A stretch of 38,711 nt of DNA from Larix sibirica (Eukaryota > Streptophyta > Pinopsida > Pinales > Pinaceae), in the NCBI GenBank assembly GCA_004151065.3, contig NWUY0304636274.1:1-38711 (forward strand), in the 5' to 3' direction. Each line of letters starts with the position of its first letter. The first letter of the stretch is position 1. The notes under the pieces are model-generated. The model ran no database searches, was not told where the DNA came from, and saw nothing but the letters and a program-made list of their open reading frames with translations. This document shows positions 12,157-24,130 of the stretch, piece after piece. Position numbers and translations under genes: made by a program.

Positions 12157-13435
12157 GAGTTGATGTTGAGATTGATTCGAGAATAGATCCTTATCAATTC
12201 TTACTAGCCTTATCTGTATACTTAGCCGGTCTTGCCTTCTTGCTTGGTCCAGAGATAAACTAGCCTATAAGAAAGAGTCTCTTAGTCCATATGGTAAATG
12301 AAATAATAAAAAGGTAGCCTATCTCACCAACCCAAGATATGTTAAATTCAATATTGTTTCATTTGCTTTTAGCTTGAGCGCCTTAATGTTTTCCGCCTGA
12401 GAACTTTTACCTTTAGCTTGTCACTATAGCAAGAGGAATAGGAAGGAAGGTGCAACCTTACATGCAGGCACGAAATGCCCCATATTTAGCAAACTAAAAT
12501 TGAAAATTTATATTATTATATAACCAACGTGGCTTAAGTACAGGCGCGAAGCCGTTAGGCATAGGCATAGACACTTGCACGAACTACGGGAATTTCATTT
12601 AGGATCCATTGGACCCCTAAAAAGAGGTTGTGACAAAGGCCAAACGTGAAATTATAAGTTTTGTAAATTAGGTTCAATTAACTACAAGTCCATTCATTGC
12701 CTTAGGTCCATGGCAGAATAAGACGTACCTACCTGGTTTATTTTGTGTAATACCTCATGGTAAGGGTGTAAATAGAAGCAGTAACAACCACCACCTGTGA
12801 AAGTGTCTCCCTGGGTAGATAGTTGTGACCGGCCTGTTATTCTCTTTCCTCTCAGCTAAGGATATTGAAAGTAGATCTCTAGATAAAGTGTATCCAACTT
12901 ATGTCAATAGAGCATGGCTAAAAGGTCAAGGTGATAAAGTGGGAAAAAAAACAAAAAGGGTAGGTGGGTCGGTACGTCGAACGCTGGTTCCTCGAACGCT
13001 GGGCAACGATGTCCCCCGTCAGCTTTCCAACCTCTCGATATCCTAATGGTGTCGGGCTCGATGCTTGCTTAGTGTCGGTCTCGGTGCTGGCTGGCTTAGT
13101 GACTAGATACATACCGGCTGAACTGAGTAAAGAGCGTCTGGTGAAAGGCTTGCTTAACCCAGTGTCGGAGTTACTTTAAATGTTTGCTGAGCATAGATCC
13201 GTGCTCGGTTCCAATCATCCCCGGATCTTTATCTGTGTTCTGTGCCTTTTGCGCCTCTGTGGTCTCTGCCCCCACCTGCGCTTCTCCTACCTTTCCTCGT
13301 GCTATGAATCCTTACTATACTATTGAGCGTAATCATAGACCATAGTAACCCTTCACAGAGTAACCATAGAGTAACCCGTCATAACCATCCTTTATATAGA
13401 GATTGCCTGCTCCTTTCCTCTATCGTTCTCTTATG
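12157..13435. other. Anonymous sequence, no gene seen
   Basis: A variant AGGCGCGAAGCCGTT motif lies at 12542-12556. An AAGGCCAAACGTGAAAT word at about 12637 recurs near 22787 with similar flanks. Frames at 12825-13179 overlap on both strands and match nothing I recognise. Confidence 0.5.
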
Positions 13436-14000
13436 CTAAGAATGCTCCGATATACTTTTCGGCCGCTGAAATATACAGCCAAAAAACATTTGTCTTTTCT
13501 TGGCGGCATAAGTAAGTACGGGAGGTGTTGGCAAAATACTTTGAATCTCGTCAAATGCCTGCTGAAGTGTCTCTTCCCCTACAAACATTTCCGCATTCTT
13601 AAATTTAAGCAAGGGATATAAAACATTGACTTTACCAGCTAAATTAGAAATAAACCTTTCCGGGCATTTCATGAGAATTCCAAGCAAAAACAATATGTAT
13701 ATTCTTTTAGTAAATTAATAAGAAAATCCATCGCCAATTGAGGTTCCAATAACTGGCTTATATAAGTCGGTCTTGGATCAGATTCCGTTCCTAGATTCAC
13801 CTCGACAAAAGGGTCTTGGACATCTGCTTTTAGATCATCCAGTTTCGCGGGAGCCGGATCCAAATCTGCTTCTGATATCCCTTCTACCGAAACCTCATAT
13901 CCTTCTATATATTTGGACATAGTAACAAAAAATCCTTCCTGCAATTGACCATTTTCATCTTTATCATTAAGATATGCCATTACCTTTTGAAGGGTGGTAG
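13436..14000 (-). pseudogene. Ty3/gypsy pol remnant with the RT core deleted
   Basis: Two minus-strand blocks read as Ty3/gypsy-type polyprotein. The upstream block (13980 down to about 13675) holds the region between protease and reverse transcriptase, with EVNLGTESDPRPTYIS and a CFAW-HEMPG boundary that needs a one-base shift. The downstream block (about 13665 to 13436) holds the end of reverse transcriptase and start of RNase H: RFISNLAGKV, YPLLKFKNAE, QAFDEIQSIL. In the family a reverse-transcriptase core of very roughly 200 residues lies between these blocks, with the YxDD site. Here they touch at about 13655-13670, so the core was lost by deletion. Homology probably continues to about 14140 with stops. 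No LTR was recognised. It is a dead fragment, presumably acquired from the nucleus. Confidence 0.88.
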
Positions 14001-14149
14001 TGGCAGCTAATACCCTTTCTACCCTTTTCCTGCCAATCTACTAAGGAACGATATCAACATGATACTCAGACGATGTCAGATAGGGAATAATCGCCTTTTT
14101 AGCAAGAGTATCCTCCACTACTCTCTTTAATTCCCTTGATTGAGACAAC

Positions 14150-15540
14150 CTGTCTGGAGCAACCTAAATTCCAGTCGGCCTACCATTCCGGTCGCGGCCG
14201 AAAAAGTCAAATGTACCAATATCTTCACCGTATAACGAAGCATCGGCGATATTTTATCCCAATAAAAACAGTGGATTATCCGCCCCAATTATCTCCATGT
14301 CATTACCATTCCAAAACATACAAAACTGATGTAGAGACGCAACACTAAGGGCGGCTGTGCATAAGTATCAAGCAATCATCGAGGCCGTCAGACAATTTCT
14401 CAATATAGTTTTTGCCCCCAAACTAAAAGTAAAAATTTATGGGGAACTACCTGCACACACAATAAATAAATAAGGAATTAATAAGTAAATGTGTGAACCA
14501 ATTCTGGATTGAGCTTATAGGTAAACAAAGATTAATTTAACCAATGAATCCTACTGACTGGCGAAATAAAAATAAGAAAGAGCATGGAACACCTGCAAGG
14601 TTAGGCACAACATACCCTAGGAGTTGCGCTCGACAACCCACCATAAGATCCAGTAGACTGGCCTGCAGTAATTGGTCACATACTTTATTAAAAGACATCA
14701 GGATTTCATTTATGAAGACCGACCAGCCAGACCAACATAATTTTTCATAATGAATATGAAAAGTTTAAGGAAGTAAAACAGCAGTTGCATAACACAAGAG
14801 TTACTGCCACATTGACCAATATTGTCCTAAACAATTTCCATCCTATTATCTAATATCTGCAGCAGACTTAAGGTTACACAAGCCTTTATTTTGGAATGAA
14901 GTAAGAAACCGACGAGAAGCCGTCGTCGATGCCAGGAGCTGGAACACATTGGGAGCACAGTTAAAACGTGAACATCAGCTGGAAGCAGATTTGCGGGCAC
15001 AGGAACAGGAGTGGTTCCAGGAGGGGAATAATGCACAGATGGAAGCCACCAGAACAATTAAACATATTTTGTGTCCCTCAACAAATCCGCCAACTGCCAT
15101 ATAAGTATAACCTGGACCTAGCTACAGTGCAGGACACCCAAATATCGTAGGATTATATGAACTACTTGGTGGAAATGAATAAAATGAATATGACAGCTGA
15201 GCATACTCTGGAGGAATGGCAGCATTTTGAAGGTCAGCTAAAGCAACTGGCTCCACGCATTTACCAAACTTGTACAGATATGGCTAAATAAGCCCCTCCA
15301 CCACGGGCTCAACCAGTCTCACCACCTAGCCCTTTTTTCCACTTGGGTTTAAGCCCCAGCATCCATGCCAGTAGTGCTAGTGTCAGCATCCATTCAAAAT
15401 TATGGTTCCATATCCACTTTAGGTTGACCAAAATGATGAACCGGTTCAAATTGATGACCCGAACCCTCACATGCTTAACCTTGGACATATCCCTACCTTT
15501 ACCGCCTCGATTTGGAACAGTATTATGTCAGTAACTTGAG
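14150..15540 (+). pseudogene. Degraded coding-like remnant, family unknown
   Basis: Consecutive plus-strand segments read like one ordinary soluble protein broken by frameshifts. One segment, 14168-14470, is interrupted only by TGA at 14327. The next, about 14554-14843 in another frame, has about four stops. Segment 14844-15104 in the third frame is fully open. The last, from about 15080 to 15300 and on, has TAG at 15148 and TAA at 15289. Composition is mixed, with charged helical-looking stretches (REAVVDARSWNTLGAQL, EHTLEEWQHFEGQLKQLAP) followed by a proline-rich part (APPPRAQPVSPPSPFF) and a short acidic part near 15440-15530. Order and size (about 450 codons) would suit a gag or a viral capsid or nucleocapsid protein, but I recognise no family and see no CCHC knuckle. 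It runs opposite to the adjacent gypsy fragment. Confidence 0.45.
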
Positions 15541-16407
15541 CCAGGGCCATAATAGTAGAAAAAGAGAAGACACAACTCCCTATGAAAAAACGTAAATTGT
15601 AACCTTCCTGGTGTACACAAAAGTAGCAGGGCGCCTGCCTTTCCTTGCACGTGTTTGGTTAGCTTATCAGAGCAAGGCCCTTTGGTAAATCATTTATACA
15701 GAGCGCTTATTTACTTATTTCCTTGGCTTTATACTATCCCTAGTTACCGAAATTAGAAATGAAATGAAAGCTGTTCAAAATACGATTATTCTTAAAATTG
15801 AACACCTTATCGCCCCAATCGAAGCTAATTAGTTCCATCATATTGATAAGCGGCTCAACCTTTTATAATGCTATAGTTTCGTGGAACAGTATGGATTACG
15901 CGCATCTCGACGTCCTCGCCCTTCTTTGGTCGGGCGAGCCCTCCGTCCTTGCCATATTTATATATGAGTTTGCATAGAGACGTTTACAAAGTCCGGATAA
16001 GTCCGCTTACGTATTAATATATGAACTAGACAATATCAAGTTTCCAATCCAAATAAATAAAATAATAATTCATAATTTGCCTCATCAATCTAAATAATCT
16101 ATCAAATCATTAATTTGTTTTTGCTGTGTGGTATGGGCCCAACCCCACCATATTTCGAAATCTTTGCTCATTTGGTGGTTTTCCCATATTCCAAACCTCC
16201 TTTTTCGCGGAAATCCTAATATTAATATTAATATTATTTATTAGGTTTCTCTGATAGGATCACAGCATTCCTTCTTAATTAAATAGAAAGCTACAATGAA
16301 TTAACTAAACTGTGTATGTATGGGATCCCGCTAGCCAAGAAGAAACCACCAGGCTTTATGTTTGTGAAATGCCGCTGGCCGAGAACAGATGTAATAACAA
16401 TGGCTGC
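15541..16407. other. Anonymous sequence with one GC-rich hairpin
   Basis: CTCGCCC at 15915-15921 pairs exactly with GGGCGAG at 15932-15938 around a 10-nt loop. The rest is anonymous and partly A/T-rich, with no gene seen. Confidence 0.55.
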
Positions 16408-16440
16408 TTGCTTATGAGGTTCCACAACTGCATAGTAGGG
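16408..16440 (+). repeat. Direct repeat, copy 1
   Basis: The first 27 nt (TTGCTTATGAGGTTCCACAAC and on) match 17308-17334 with a single C/T difference. After that the copies diverge through related TAGGGTA words. The copies lie 900 bp apart. Confidence 0.85.
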
Positions 16441-17307
16441 TAGGGCACGCCATAACCCCCATGGTAACCATGCCTATGCTCTATCTATAAGTCAGCGCAT
16501 TAAGATAGGATATATAATCTGTATATACAAACCTGTTAAATCCATATGGTGTTTAGCTTTAGTTCAGAATACGCGAATTCTACAGCTCTACTTTCTGTGC
16601 TTAGTCCAGTGGTAAATACCCGATTTATATGCTATAATTTCATCAAATACAACCATTACTATATGATATCGCCATGGATACGTCCTTTCAAGGGCAAAAA
16701 TAGAACACTTCCTCCACCTTCCTCAATGTGTCCGTCCAAAAAATCAATAAAAAGCTACAGTCTCCATTCTTTCAACATCTGCAGGAGTGGCTAAACTAGA
16801 CCATTTCATGATGTTTCTCTCTGATAGCTAGATGGATTATGTATGCCCCTTATTAACTAAATAGATCATAAAATATGATGGGGCATTATAGGCGAATAAA
16901 TGTGAAGTTATTTATGCCAATAGTTTTATTGAGTCAAAAAGGTACGGTATGGGGGCGGTACACGGTAACAGTAGTTCCTAGCTAGGCGTTATACACATCA
17001 GTATGAGTGGTCCCATGGTAAGCCCCCCCATATGAACATGAACATGTCCATTCAGTTTCCTTAATGGATTCAAGCATGAGTTGGGATATGCACTTAAGAA
17101 TCAACCGATAAGAGTATACTCAGTAGTAGGGATTCAGATTCCCATGTGCCCAGGTAAGGCTGCATGAATTAGTCTGTGTAATCCGGGCGTTACCAGCATG
17201 ATGAGTCCGTGGTCCCCATTTGGCAGTACCAGCATAGTAGAGTCTGTGTGGGTTGGCATCCATATTCCCTGAGACTCACTTACTTAAGTTTATCTCGGCT
17301 ATATCCT
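16441..17307. other. Anonymous sequence, no gene seen
   Basis: Recurring CAGCAT-GAGTC-GTGG words occur around 16990-17260 (for example ATGAGTCCGTGGTCCCC and GTAGAGTCTGTGTGGG). No coding region recognised. Confidence 0.5.
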
Positions 17308-17340
17308 TTGCTTATGAGGTTCCACAACCGCATAAATAGG
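17308..17340 (+). repeat. Direct repeat, copy 2
   Basis: Partner of 16408-16440, with one mismatch in the shared 27-nt core. Confidence 0.85.
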
Positions 17341-18088
17341 GTAAGGGGGTTGCACTCTCAGGTGAGGCGAGTTAGGCCAATAGTGAGTAAGCCCCATATC
17401 GTCGTTCCCTCTTCCCGTCCAATCAATGAGGACTAATCAACAACGCCCATGCATGCTAGACCTCCTCATTTCATATTTTGATCTAGTCAAAACCTTCCCC
17501 TCGTACCTCGGGAAAGTCCCTACGGGTCCTCATTTTGATGGGGTTCGATGAATCCCACATCGGGGCACATAAATGGATTTTACTGGAACTATGCCCATAG
17601 GGAATCTCCCGAAGAGCATATCCCTGTTTTAACAAAGGAGTGAAAATCATGCCATGGTGAGGGCACAAATTAATGTTTGAAATCGCTGGTTAAAGCTGTG
17701 AAGATGACAAACTTCTTCTCATCTTTAAGTTGGGGGATTGAGCAAGCCAGGAGCTCTGTGGAAGCCAACTCATTTCCATTTCTTGTTTGCCCCATTGTTC
17801 ATTGTTGTTGAATACTCTAGGTTTTATGCAACCCAACTTACTAGTTTCAACTGTTGTTTCTTATAAAGTAAGTTACCCATTGTTTAAACCTGAAAAGAAA
17901 GACATTGGAGCCATGTTGGTTACTTAACAAGCGTATACATTAATGTATAGTTGTGATTTGTCCATTTTGAAAGGAGGCCTTGCCGAGACACCCTCATTAC
18001 GTCAGTCAGCCAATAGTCGGTAGCCACAGGAGGTGCCGAGATACAAAATAAGTTCAGTTAAGTACGTGCAGAAAACACAATTGAGGGA
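17341..18088. other. Anonymous sequence, no gene seen
   Basis: No motif, tRNA fold or coding similarity recognised. Confidence 0.5.
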
Positions 18089-18120
18089 TTTATTATCTTT
18101 ATTTATTATCTTTATTTATT
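18089..18120 (+). repeat. Tandem repeat of a 13-bp unit
   Basis: TTTATTATCTTTA is repeated with a partial third copy (TTTATTA at the right edge). Confidence 0.85.
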
Positions 18121-19140
18121 GATACTGAATGTCTTCTGAGAGGTAGGTTCAGACGCCAGTAGCCAATGCCAAGAGGTCATTTTGTGGTCGCCGCTAAGGA
18201 GGTGGTCATTTTAAGCCGGACCATTTACAGAGAGAGGGTCTTTTTCGATCATAGTTTATCGATCATAGCCAGAGAGGCAGTGCCAAGAGAAAAAGGAAGC
18301 CCCCATCATATAATCAAGTTACTACCTTGAGGGGAGTGGATTGGACGACATGAATGAGGCATTACTTATGCTGCACCTGTTTAGAATCATCCCCAGACAC
18401 ATAGATAGATAGTTGCATTCACGTTATAGGAAGAGAGTTCCTGTAAGGGAAGAAGGGAGAGGTGACACCGGATACTGATTGATTGAACGGCAGAAAGAAT
18501 AGTTCTATTAGCATCTAGTTCTCTACAATGGGTATTGGTAATCTTTTTTCCCTTTTCTAGAGCCAATTAGGATGGAGATTGAACCTTCCAAGTTAACACT
18601 TTACAGACTACGAGAGAAGTACCCACGTGAAATGAGATAAGGTTATGTCAATTATGTTCCAACTAACTGATTGCCTGGGCCTGGGATGGGGATTCTATTT
18701 CACAAAGTGCATAATAAATGGTTCTATCTAATGATTCTTGGCTGGATGCAATCATTTGCTTTTAGGTGGAGCGCCTTGATCCGCTATAACGGGTTCAATA
18801 AGGTAGAGCCAGGGAGGGGGAATATCTTTTTTTACTAGATCGTGGCGGTGGGACTAGGCGCGTGCAGTGAACAATTTCTTCTATGCGCTGTGAATGCCGC
18901 GTGAGCCTTATGTTCTCACCTTTAGACATTAAGCCATTTATTTGTTTACTTACGAGCATACCAACCAATTCAATTTATTGAAACGGATTGAAGACTGATC
19001 ATATAAAGAAGGTCATTGCCTAAAGGCGTCATCATAGTAATAGGCAGGCCAACCAGCCATAACTATAGCCCATCAGAGACAATAATTAACATAAAGAAGT
19101 GGTATTTGACAGGAGGTCGATAGCCAGTCGCCAGGAGGTA
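18121..19140. other. Anonymous sequence, no gene seen
   Basis: No open frame above 60 codons and no RNA gene recognised. Confidence 0.55.
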
Positions 19141-19300
19141 GTTACTGAACCATATTCCTCTACCCTCGATATCTATGGAACTCTACCCTTATACCCTTGA
19201 CTCTCCATCTATACGGAACCACAGTCCTTTACCCTCGATCTATACCCTCACCTATAGCTATATCCTTAACCTCTATACCTCCACTTAGCCGCCACAGAGC
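19141..19300 (+). repeat. TACCCTCGATCTATACC-type repeat, copy 1
   Basis: The words CTCTACCCT, ACCCTCGATCTATA, CTCACCTATAGCTATA and CCTTGACTCTCC recur within 150 bp. A related field lies at 21176-21290. It looks like a short-unit pyrimidine-rich array, strongly diverged. Confidence 0.55.
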
Positions 19301-19575
19301 CACACTTACATAGCCAATAGTAATTGCTTGAAGGACGTTGCCCAAAGGTTATTGCTGCTTATAGTTAGCAGTCGTTGACTTTTGGCTTCCGGTTATATAA
19401 AATGGCTTCATTTGATTGATTGAGAGTTTTTGATTGGATTGGATTGATTAGGAGTTGGAGTAGAATATGAGTCTTGTCTTACCCAAACAAATAAAATCAC
19501 CGGATTTAATCCATTGCACCCATTGTTACGTCTCGTCCCACCACATATGAAGAAACAGTTAGTGACACGCCAAAT

Positions 19576-20870
19576 ATGTTAACATCACCAACACTGCTAG
19601 CACACAAAACACGGGACGCTTATGTTTTGTTATATGCCCTAATAAGCCGAGCGAGGTGGGAAAATGGATTCAAACCCCTCGAACTGAGATCTTTTATCTT
19701 CATACCCGTCCGTATATCAATTGCTGCCCATCTATCCCTGCTTAGATATATTCTATCCAAAGTATGGGTCAGATACTTTGCCTGGCCTTTGTAAAGACTC
19801 TCCTGAGATCTTCACAGGCAGAAGCCAGACCTTCCTCCGAGAATAGGGATAATATCTCTATGTGGATTTCGTGCATGATCTCTCTCCCAATCCGCCACAT
19901 AGGGAGGGGTCTTAACCTGCTGGTGCGCAATGGTTGGTATGGCCCAAGATCGACCAATTTAGGGATGAAACTATTGAAACGAAATGCATACGATGATAGG
20001 TTTTGCGAGGCTCAAAAATAGATTGATTCGCCTCACCTCACTCTTGGAAGGGCTTGAAAAACCATCCATTTCTTTCATAATTATGCGTGTGCTGCTGCCG
20101 ATAAAACCGAGGTTGGGGATCGGGAAGGAGGTTGATGGCAACTCACAGGATAGTCGTTCTCTAAACAAATCCAAAAAAAAAGTGTCTCGAGGTCAATCAT
20201 CACCTTACCGGGTTAAAGTGGGGACACCACAGCGCGCTACAAGGACCATCTACATCATTCTTAGCCATTGGACTCATCGCTGCACAGCTGGATGGGATTT
20301 GGGTGGATCAGCTAGCCGAGGACAGTCCTATCGAGTCTCTGATGAGTGTTTATCATGATCGAGAGGGCTGGGTTCAAAAACCTTCCCTCGGAAAGCATCA
20401 GTTGGTGGAATCATCGGAACAACCTTTCTTTTATTGATTCTCGACAGCCATAACTGGGGAGAAACGGTTCAACTGCTGGGCTGGATTAATTGATTCTCAA
20501 CAGCCGCTCCCAATGCCCCCACTATATTATAAGAAGTTGGATAAACTCCGTTCTATATGAATGCTTGGAATGGTTTGAGTTACCATTATTATTTCTTATC
20601 AACAGCAAACAATCAAAATGCAAATTGAATTAGTGAATTTCCCCGAGATCATAGCTCTCGGGCCACCTTTCCACTCCAAAATTGACCAGGTACAAAGGAA
20701 GTAGTTTGGGAGCAGCAAGCACCTTGAACAACAAAATGAACAACAAAATAGATTGACCAGATGCTTGTATGGTAAGGACAAAACGAACGCAGCACCAGCG
20801 AACGCGCAACCGCTGGAAAAACAAAAACTTCCGGAGGTAGTTGGTGTAGGTCCTTCATGGGGGGGGTAGC
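19576..20870 (+). pseudogene. Degraded coding-like remnant, family unknown
   Basis: The plus strand carries a chain of readable segments. 19576-19794 is open for 72 codons. 19856-19990 in another frame has a single TAA. 19984-20358 is open for 124 codons. The frame that starts at 20180, just after a run of nine A at 20173-20181, stays readable to 20866 with four internal stops: TGA at 20435, 20558 and 20576, and TAG at 20702. A run-length change in the A tract would explain the switch between the last two segments. The reading has ordinary globular composition (AIGLIAAQLDGIWVDQLAED, then KMQIELVNFPEIIALG). I recognise no family. Chance is a real alternative, since about 11 stops would be expected in 230 random codons and four are seen. 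Confidence 0.33.
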
Positions 20871-21175
20871 GGTTATACCCATGGACAAATTAATTGGTTT
20901 TACGGATACGGTTGAGACGCTGTCCAGCATATTGGGAAGGACTTATTAATAAATCATTTAGTAAAGTTATTTAGGTCATAAGAGTCCAACGTAGCTAAAA
21001 AGACTAGCTACCAGATCACTAAAAAAATGTGAATTCAGAAAGCTTTTACACCAGAATAGGAACCTTTAAAAGGGAAAAAAGCGCACCAATACATGCATGC
21101 TTCCTATATTTTTGAATATGAAATAAGTAAGTTCAATATTGGATGGGGGGAGGGGGGCCAGCCTTGGGACCCTAA
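20871..21175. other. Anonymous sequence, no gene seen
   Basis: No gene or RNA recognised. A G-rich run lies at about 21144-21158. Confidence 0.5.
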
Positions 21176-21290
21176 AACCCCGCCTTCATACCTCGATTAT
21201 TATACCTCCTTGGGAACCTTCTATCCCTCTTACTAGCCTCTACCCTCACCTCTAGCTATAACTTATATACAATACTCGATATCTATACGT
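21176..21290 (+). repeat. TACCCTC-type repeat, copy 2
   Basis: Shares CTCTACCCTCACCT, CTAGCTATAACTTATAT and CTCGATATCTATACG with 19141-19300, in similar order. Confidence 0.55.
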
Positions 21291-21450
21291 TCAGTTCAGT
21301 TAAAGACAGACGTTCAGTGAATAAGTGACGTAGATGGGACGAAGTGGGAGGTTCAAAGTAGAGTGTATTTATCGAGGATGGATTAACCCATTAATTTGAG
21401 GGAAGAGATTCTGAAATAAAGGGATAACCTCGTGGTAATTTGGAAAATGA

Positions 21451-21510
21451 AAAGATGGCCTTGTCAATGGTAGATTCAACTAACTCTGTTAACCTGGCCT
21501 TATATAGAGC
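21451..21510 (+). repeat. GATGGCCTT...CTGGCCTTAT repeat, copy 1
   Basis: About 55 bp that align with 25623-25678. Both begin AAGATGGCCTT, contain ATGGTA(A/G)ATT and end CTGGCCTTAT. The GGCCTTAT pair forms a direct repeat inside each copy. Confidence 0.65.
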
Positions 21511-22839
21511 AGCTGTAATTGAAATACCTTGCTTCCCCTTTGCTTATTTCATTTACCATCTATTGAACTGGTGGGCATCTATCGCTAGCTGGTGGGCTTA
21601 GCAACCGAAACTGGTCAATTCGCTAGTGAAAGCGCTTTAACTATAAAGTTATTCTATGTGAATCTGGCTGGTCTTACTCAGATGGAAAGGAGGAGTTGAC
21701 AGGACACTGTGCAGAGCTAGCTCACTAAGGCAGACAGGTAAGACCAGGACCTCAAGAGCCTTTTGAGGAGAATAAAGAAACTAGAAATAGCTACTTCGAG
21801 AGAGTAGTATAAAGTATCCTGTACCTGAGCTACGCTCTTTGAAGGGAATAAATCCCCCGGTAGTTAATGCAGGTTGGCAGGCGTCGATGCCAGGACTCGT
21901 GTAGCCTTTAGTCGATCCCAAGAGAGTTGATCCGGTCAATTACAAATTGAAGAAGTGCCATAGCCGTAGTCATTGCTTCGCGCTTTGGTGCCACTCATAG
22001 CCTCATTTATTGTATTGCCTTTTCCTTCTTGGAATCAACAGGGCCTTCCTTAAACTCGGGACCGCGTCCTCCTCTCCTTATCGGCGACCACTCCACTGGC
22101 ACTGCTTATTTGCTTTTTGGATGGCTCCTTGCCAGTGCTATAACTTATATCCCCAGCCATTTTGGATTGAACTGCCCCTTCACTCACTCACTCACTAACT
22201 GGGCACGTGGGAAAGAGAACAGGTAGCACACATTGAATCACCTCACTTCTTTTAATAACCCTCCTGGTGGGTATGGTAAATCACAAACAGATAACGCACA
22301 TAGAGTCCCCCCTCCTAGTGCATGGTAGATTGAGAACTGGTCATGTTTACTAACTAGGCATGCATAGTGGGTATTATAACAACTTGTAATATCTCCTGGG
22401 CAGGGTGAAATAAAAACAGTAAAACCACCTCCTTGGGGATCTCCCGGCTGATTGGCAGTGACCTTTTGGCGATGATATCTCAGCGAACCCATGTGCCTCA
22501 CTCACTTGGTTCCGTACCTTCCCGTACTTCTTATTATGACGATAGTAGCAAGGCTTGAACAACTCTAAAACTTAGTGCATGGACAAAGCTAATAGTATAA
22601 AATGCTCGTTCATTCATACGGCGGCTAGTCTTATTGTGTCCCATTATGTAGTCCCTACCAGGAGTCCTTGCTGATATAAGCGCCTTTCGTGCAGGGAAAT
22701 GGAAGAGATGCTAACCTATATTGGTCTGCTGCTGTTGGCAAGAAGAAGGAGAATCCTCTCCATAAACGTTATTAGGGACGACTAAGGCCAAACGTGAAAT
22801 GAAAAAAAAGAGAATAATTTTGTAGTTAAGGCTAGTAGT
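21511..22839. other. Anonymous sequence, no gene seen
   Basis: A CACT tetranucleotide run lies at 22181-22196. A TCCTTATCGGCGACCACTCC piece of the copy A repeat family lies at about 22076-22095. No gene recognised. Confidence 0.5.
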
Positions 22840-23170
22840 ACCTACTTGGAAACTACTAACAGCCTATAGCCTAGGGCAAGAAATAAAGACTTAAGCTCTC
22901 ATTCTAGGATGTAAAGCAAACCATAGAGCATAGACTAAATACTAAGTCTCTATTACTAATAGATCGATCAATAAGGGAGACGAGCCACCACATTATCCCA
23001 TTAATAATTCCATCTAGTACTTTTATATAAGGAAAAACCTTGTTAGATCAGCAAGCACTCCTGGCTAGGAGGACTACCTACTCTGATAATAAATATCTAT
23101 TCTTTGTAGTTCAGCCTGAGCTCACCCTATAGCAGCTAGCTTTAGCTAACAACTATTAGCAAGGCGAAGC
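22840..23170 (-). repeat. Probable reverse-complement copy of the CTTAG field
   Basis: Words such as GCCTAGGGCAAGAAATAAAGA resemble, on the other strand, TTTATTACTTGCCCTAAGGC near 3667. TAGTAC, ACTAAGTC and CTAGC words are dense throughout. The similarity is short and diverged. Confidence 0.35.
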
Positions 23171-23399
23171 CTTCACATTAATATGGTAGGCTCTCTCATT
23201 TCGAATATTTATATAAGCTAACCTCATCGAACTTGCTCTATTTGCTTTATATATTTTTCCCACCCAAAACGGGGACCTAAAAAAATAGAGGAGAGTTATA
23301 AATGCAATAATAATGAAAGGTGGCGCCTATAGAAAGGGAAATAACTTTTACGCCCTAGTACCTGGTCATTTTGGTAGTGCTAACATGGCAATATATTTT

Positions 23400-23600
23400 C
23401 ATTGTATAGTGAAAAGGTGACGCATATGGGGATGGTAAATTCACGAATTAAAAGGTAGTCTCTATTGTTGGTAATAGTATAAGAGCTTAAACCTCTATCC
23501 AAGTGGAAAAATTAAGTACATAAAGGTAGTGGCCCAAGAAGATATGGTAAATTTAGAAATCAAAGGTGTATGAAGAAACCTATCTTACATAGACTAATAA
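23400..23600 (+). repeat. GGTAAATT-type repeat field
   Basis: GATGGTAAATTCACGAATT, AAAAGGTAGT, ATATGGTAAATTTAGAAAT and CAAAGGTGTATG recur and match the vocabulary of 4884-5115. Confidence 0.45.
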
Positions 23601-23868
23601 GTAGGTACAAATCTTATTTTCCAAATTTGTTTATAATCTTAACATAACTCTTATAGAGCAGCTGATTTGTGATTTACTCAAACTCCGATGAGATCTTATT
23701 TTCATTTGCTGAATCTCCGATGATCCAGGTTATGCTTGAGCCATCTATAATATTCTATTCTATGCTCTGAGGTATAATCAGTAAGGTATACGCAAGTATA
23801 GTAAGTAAATATGTAAGTCTAAGTGAGTAGGTAAGCTGAGTAGTCTTAAATAGAAAAGAAGACGCCCT

Positions 23869-24130
23869 CCATCGGTTCCCAAACAGACAAGAAGGCGTAT
23901 ACTCCTTTCATCAACATCGAGCGCCACCTGTCATCGATTGGCAGCATTGAGTACCAGCAGCATTTACTTTCACCGGCATCGACTACTTATTCTAGGATCG
24001 ACTTTTTCATTGAGTGCCACACTTGGCAGTGACTCTAGGCCATCGCCACCTGGCATCAAGTAGCATTGGAGACCTTCTTTAAATGACCACCCACCTCCTC
24101 CTTATTGGCGACCACTTACTATTGGCTTGT
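23869..24130 (+). repeat. CATCGGTT / GGCGACCACT dispersed repeat, copy B
   Basis: Begins CATCGGTTCCCAAACAGACA, has many CATCGA-type words (CAACATCGAGCGCCACC, GGCAGCATTGAGTACCAGC) and ends CTCCTTATTGGCGACCACTT. This is the same order of words as copy A. Confidence 0.6.

Noticed and set aside
20371-20400. tRNA with a GGTTCAAA T-loop
   Set aside because: The flanking bases do not form the acceptor, D or anticodon stems.
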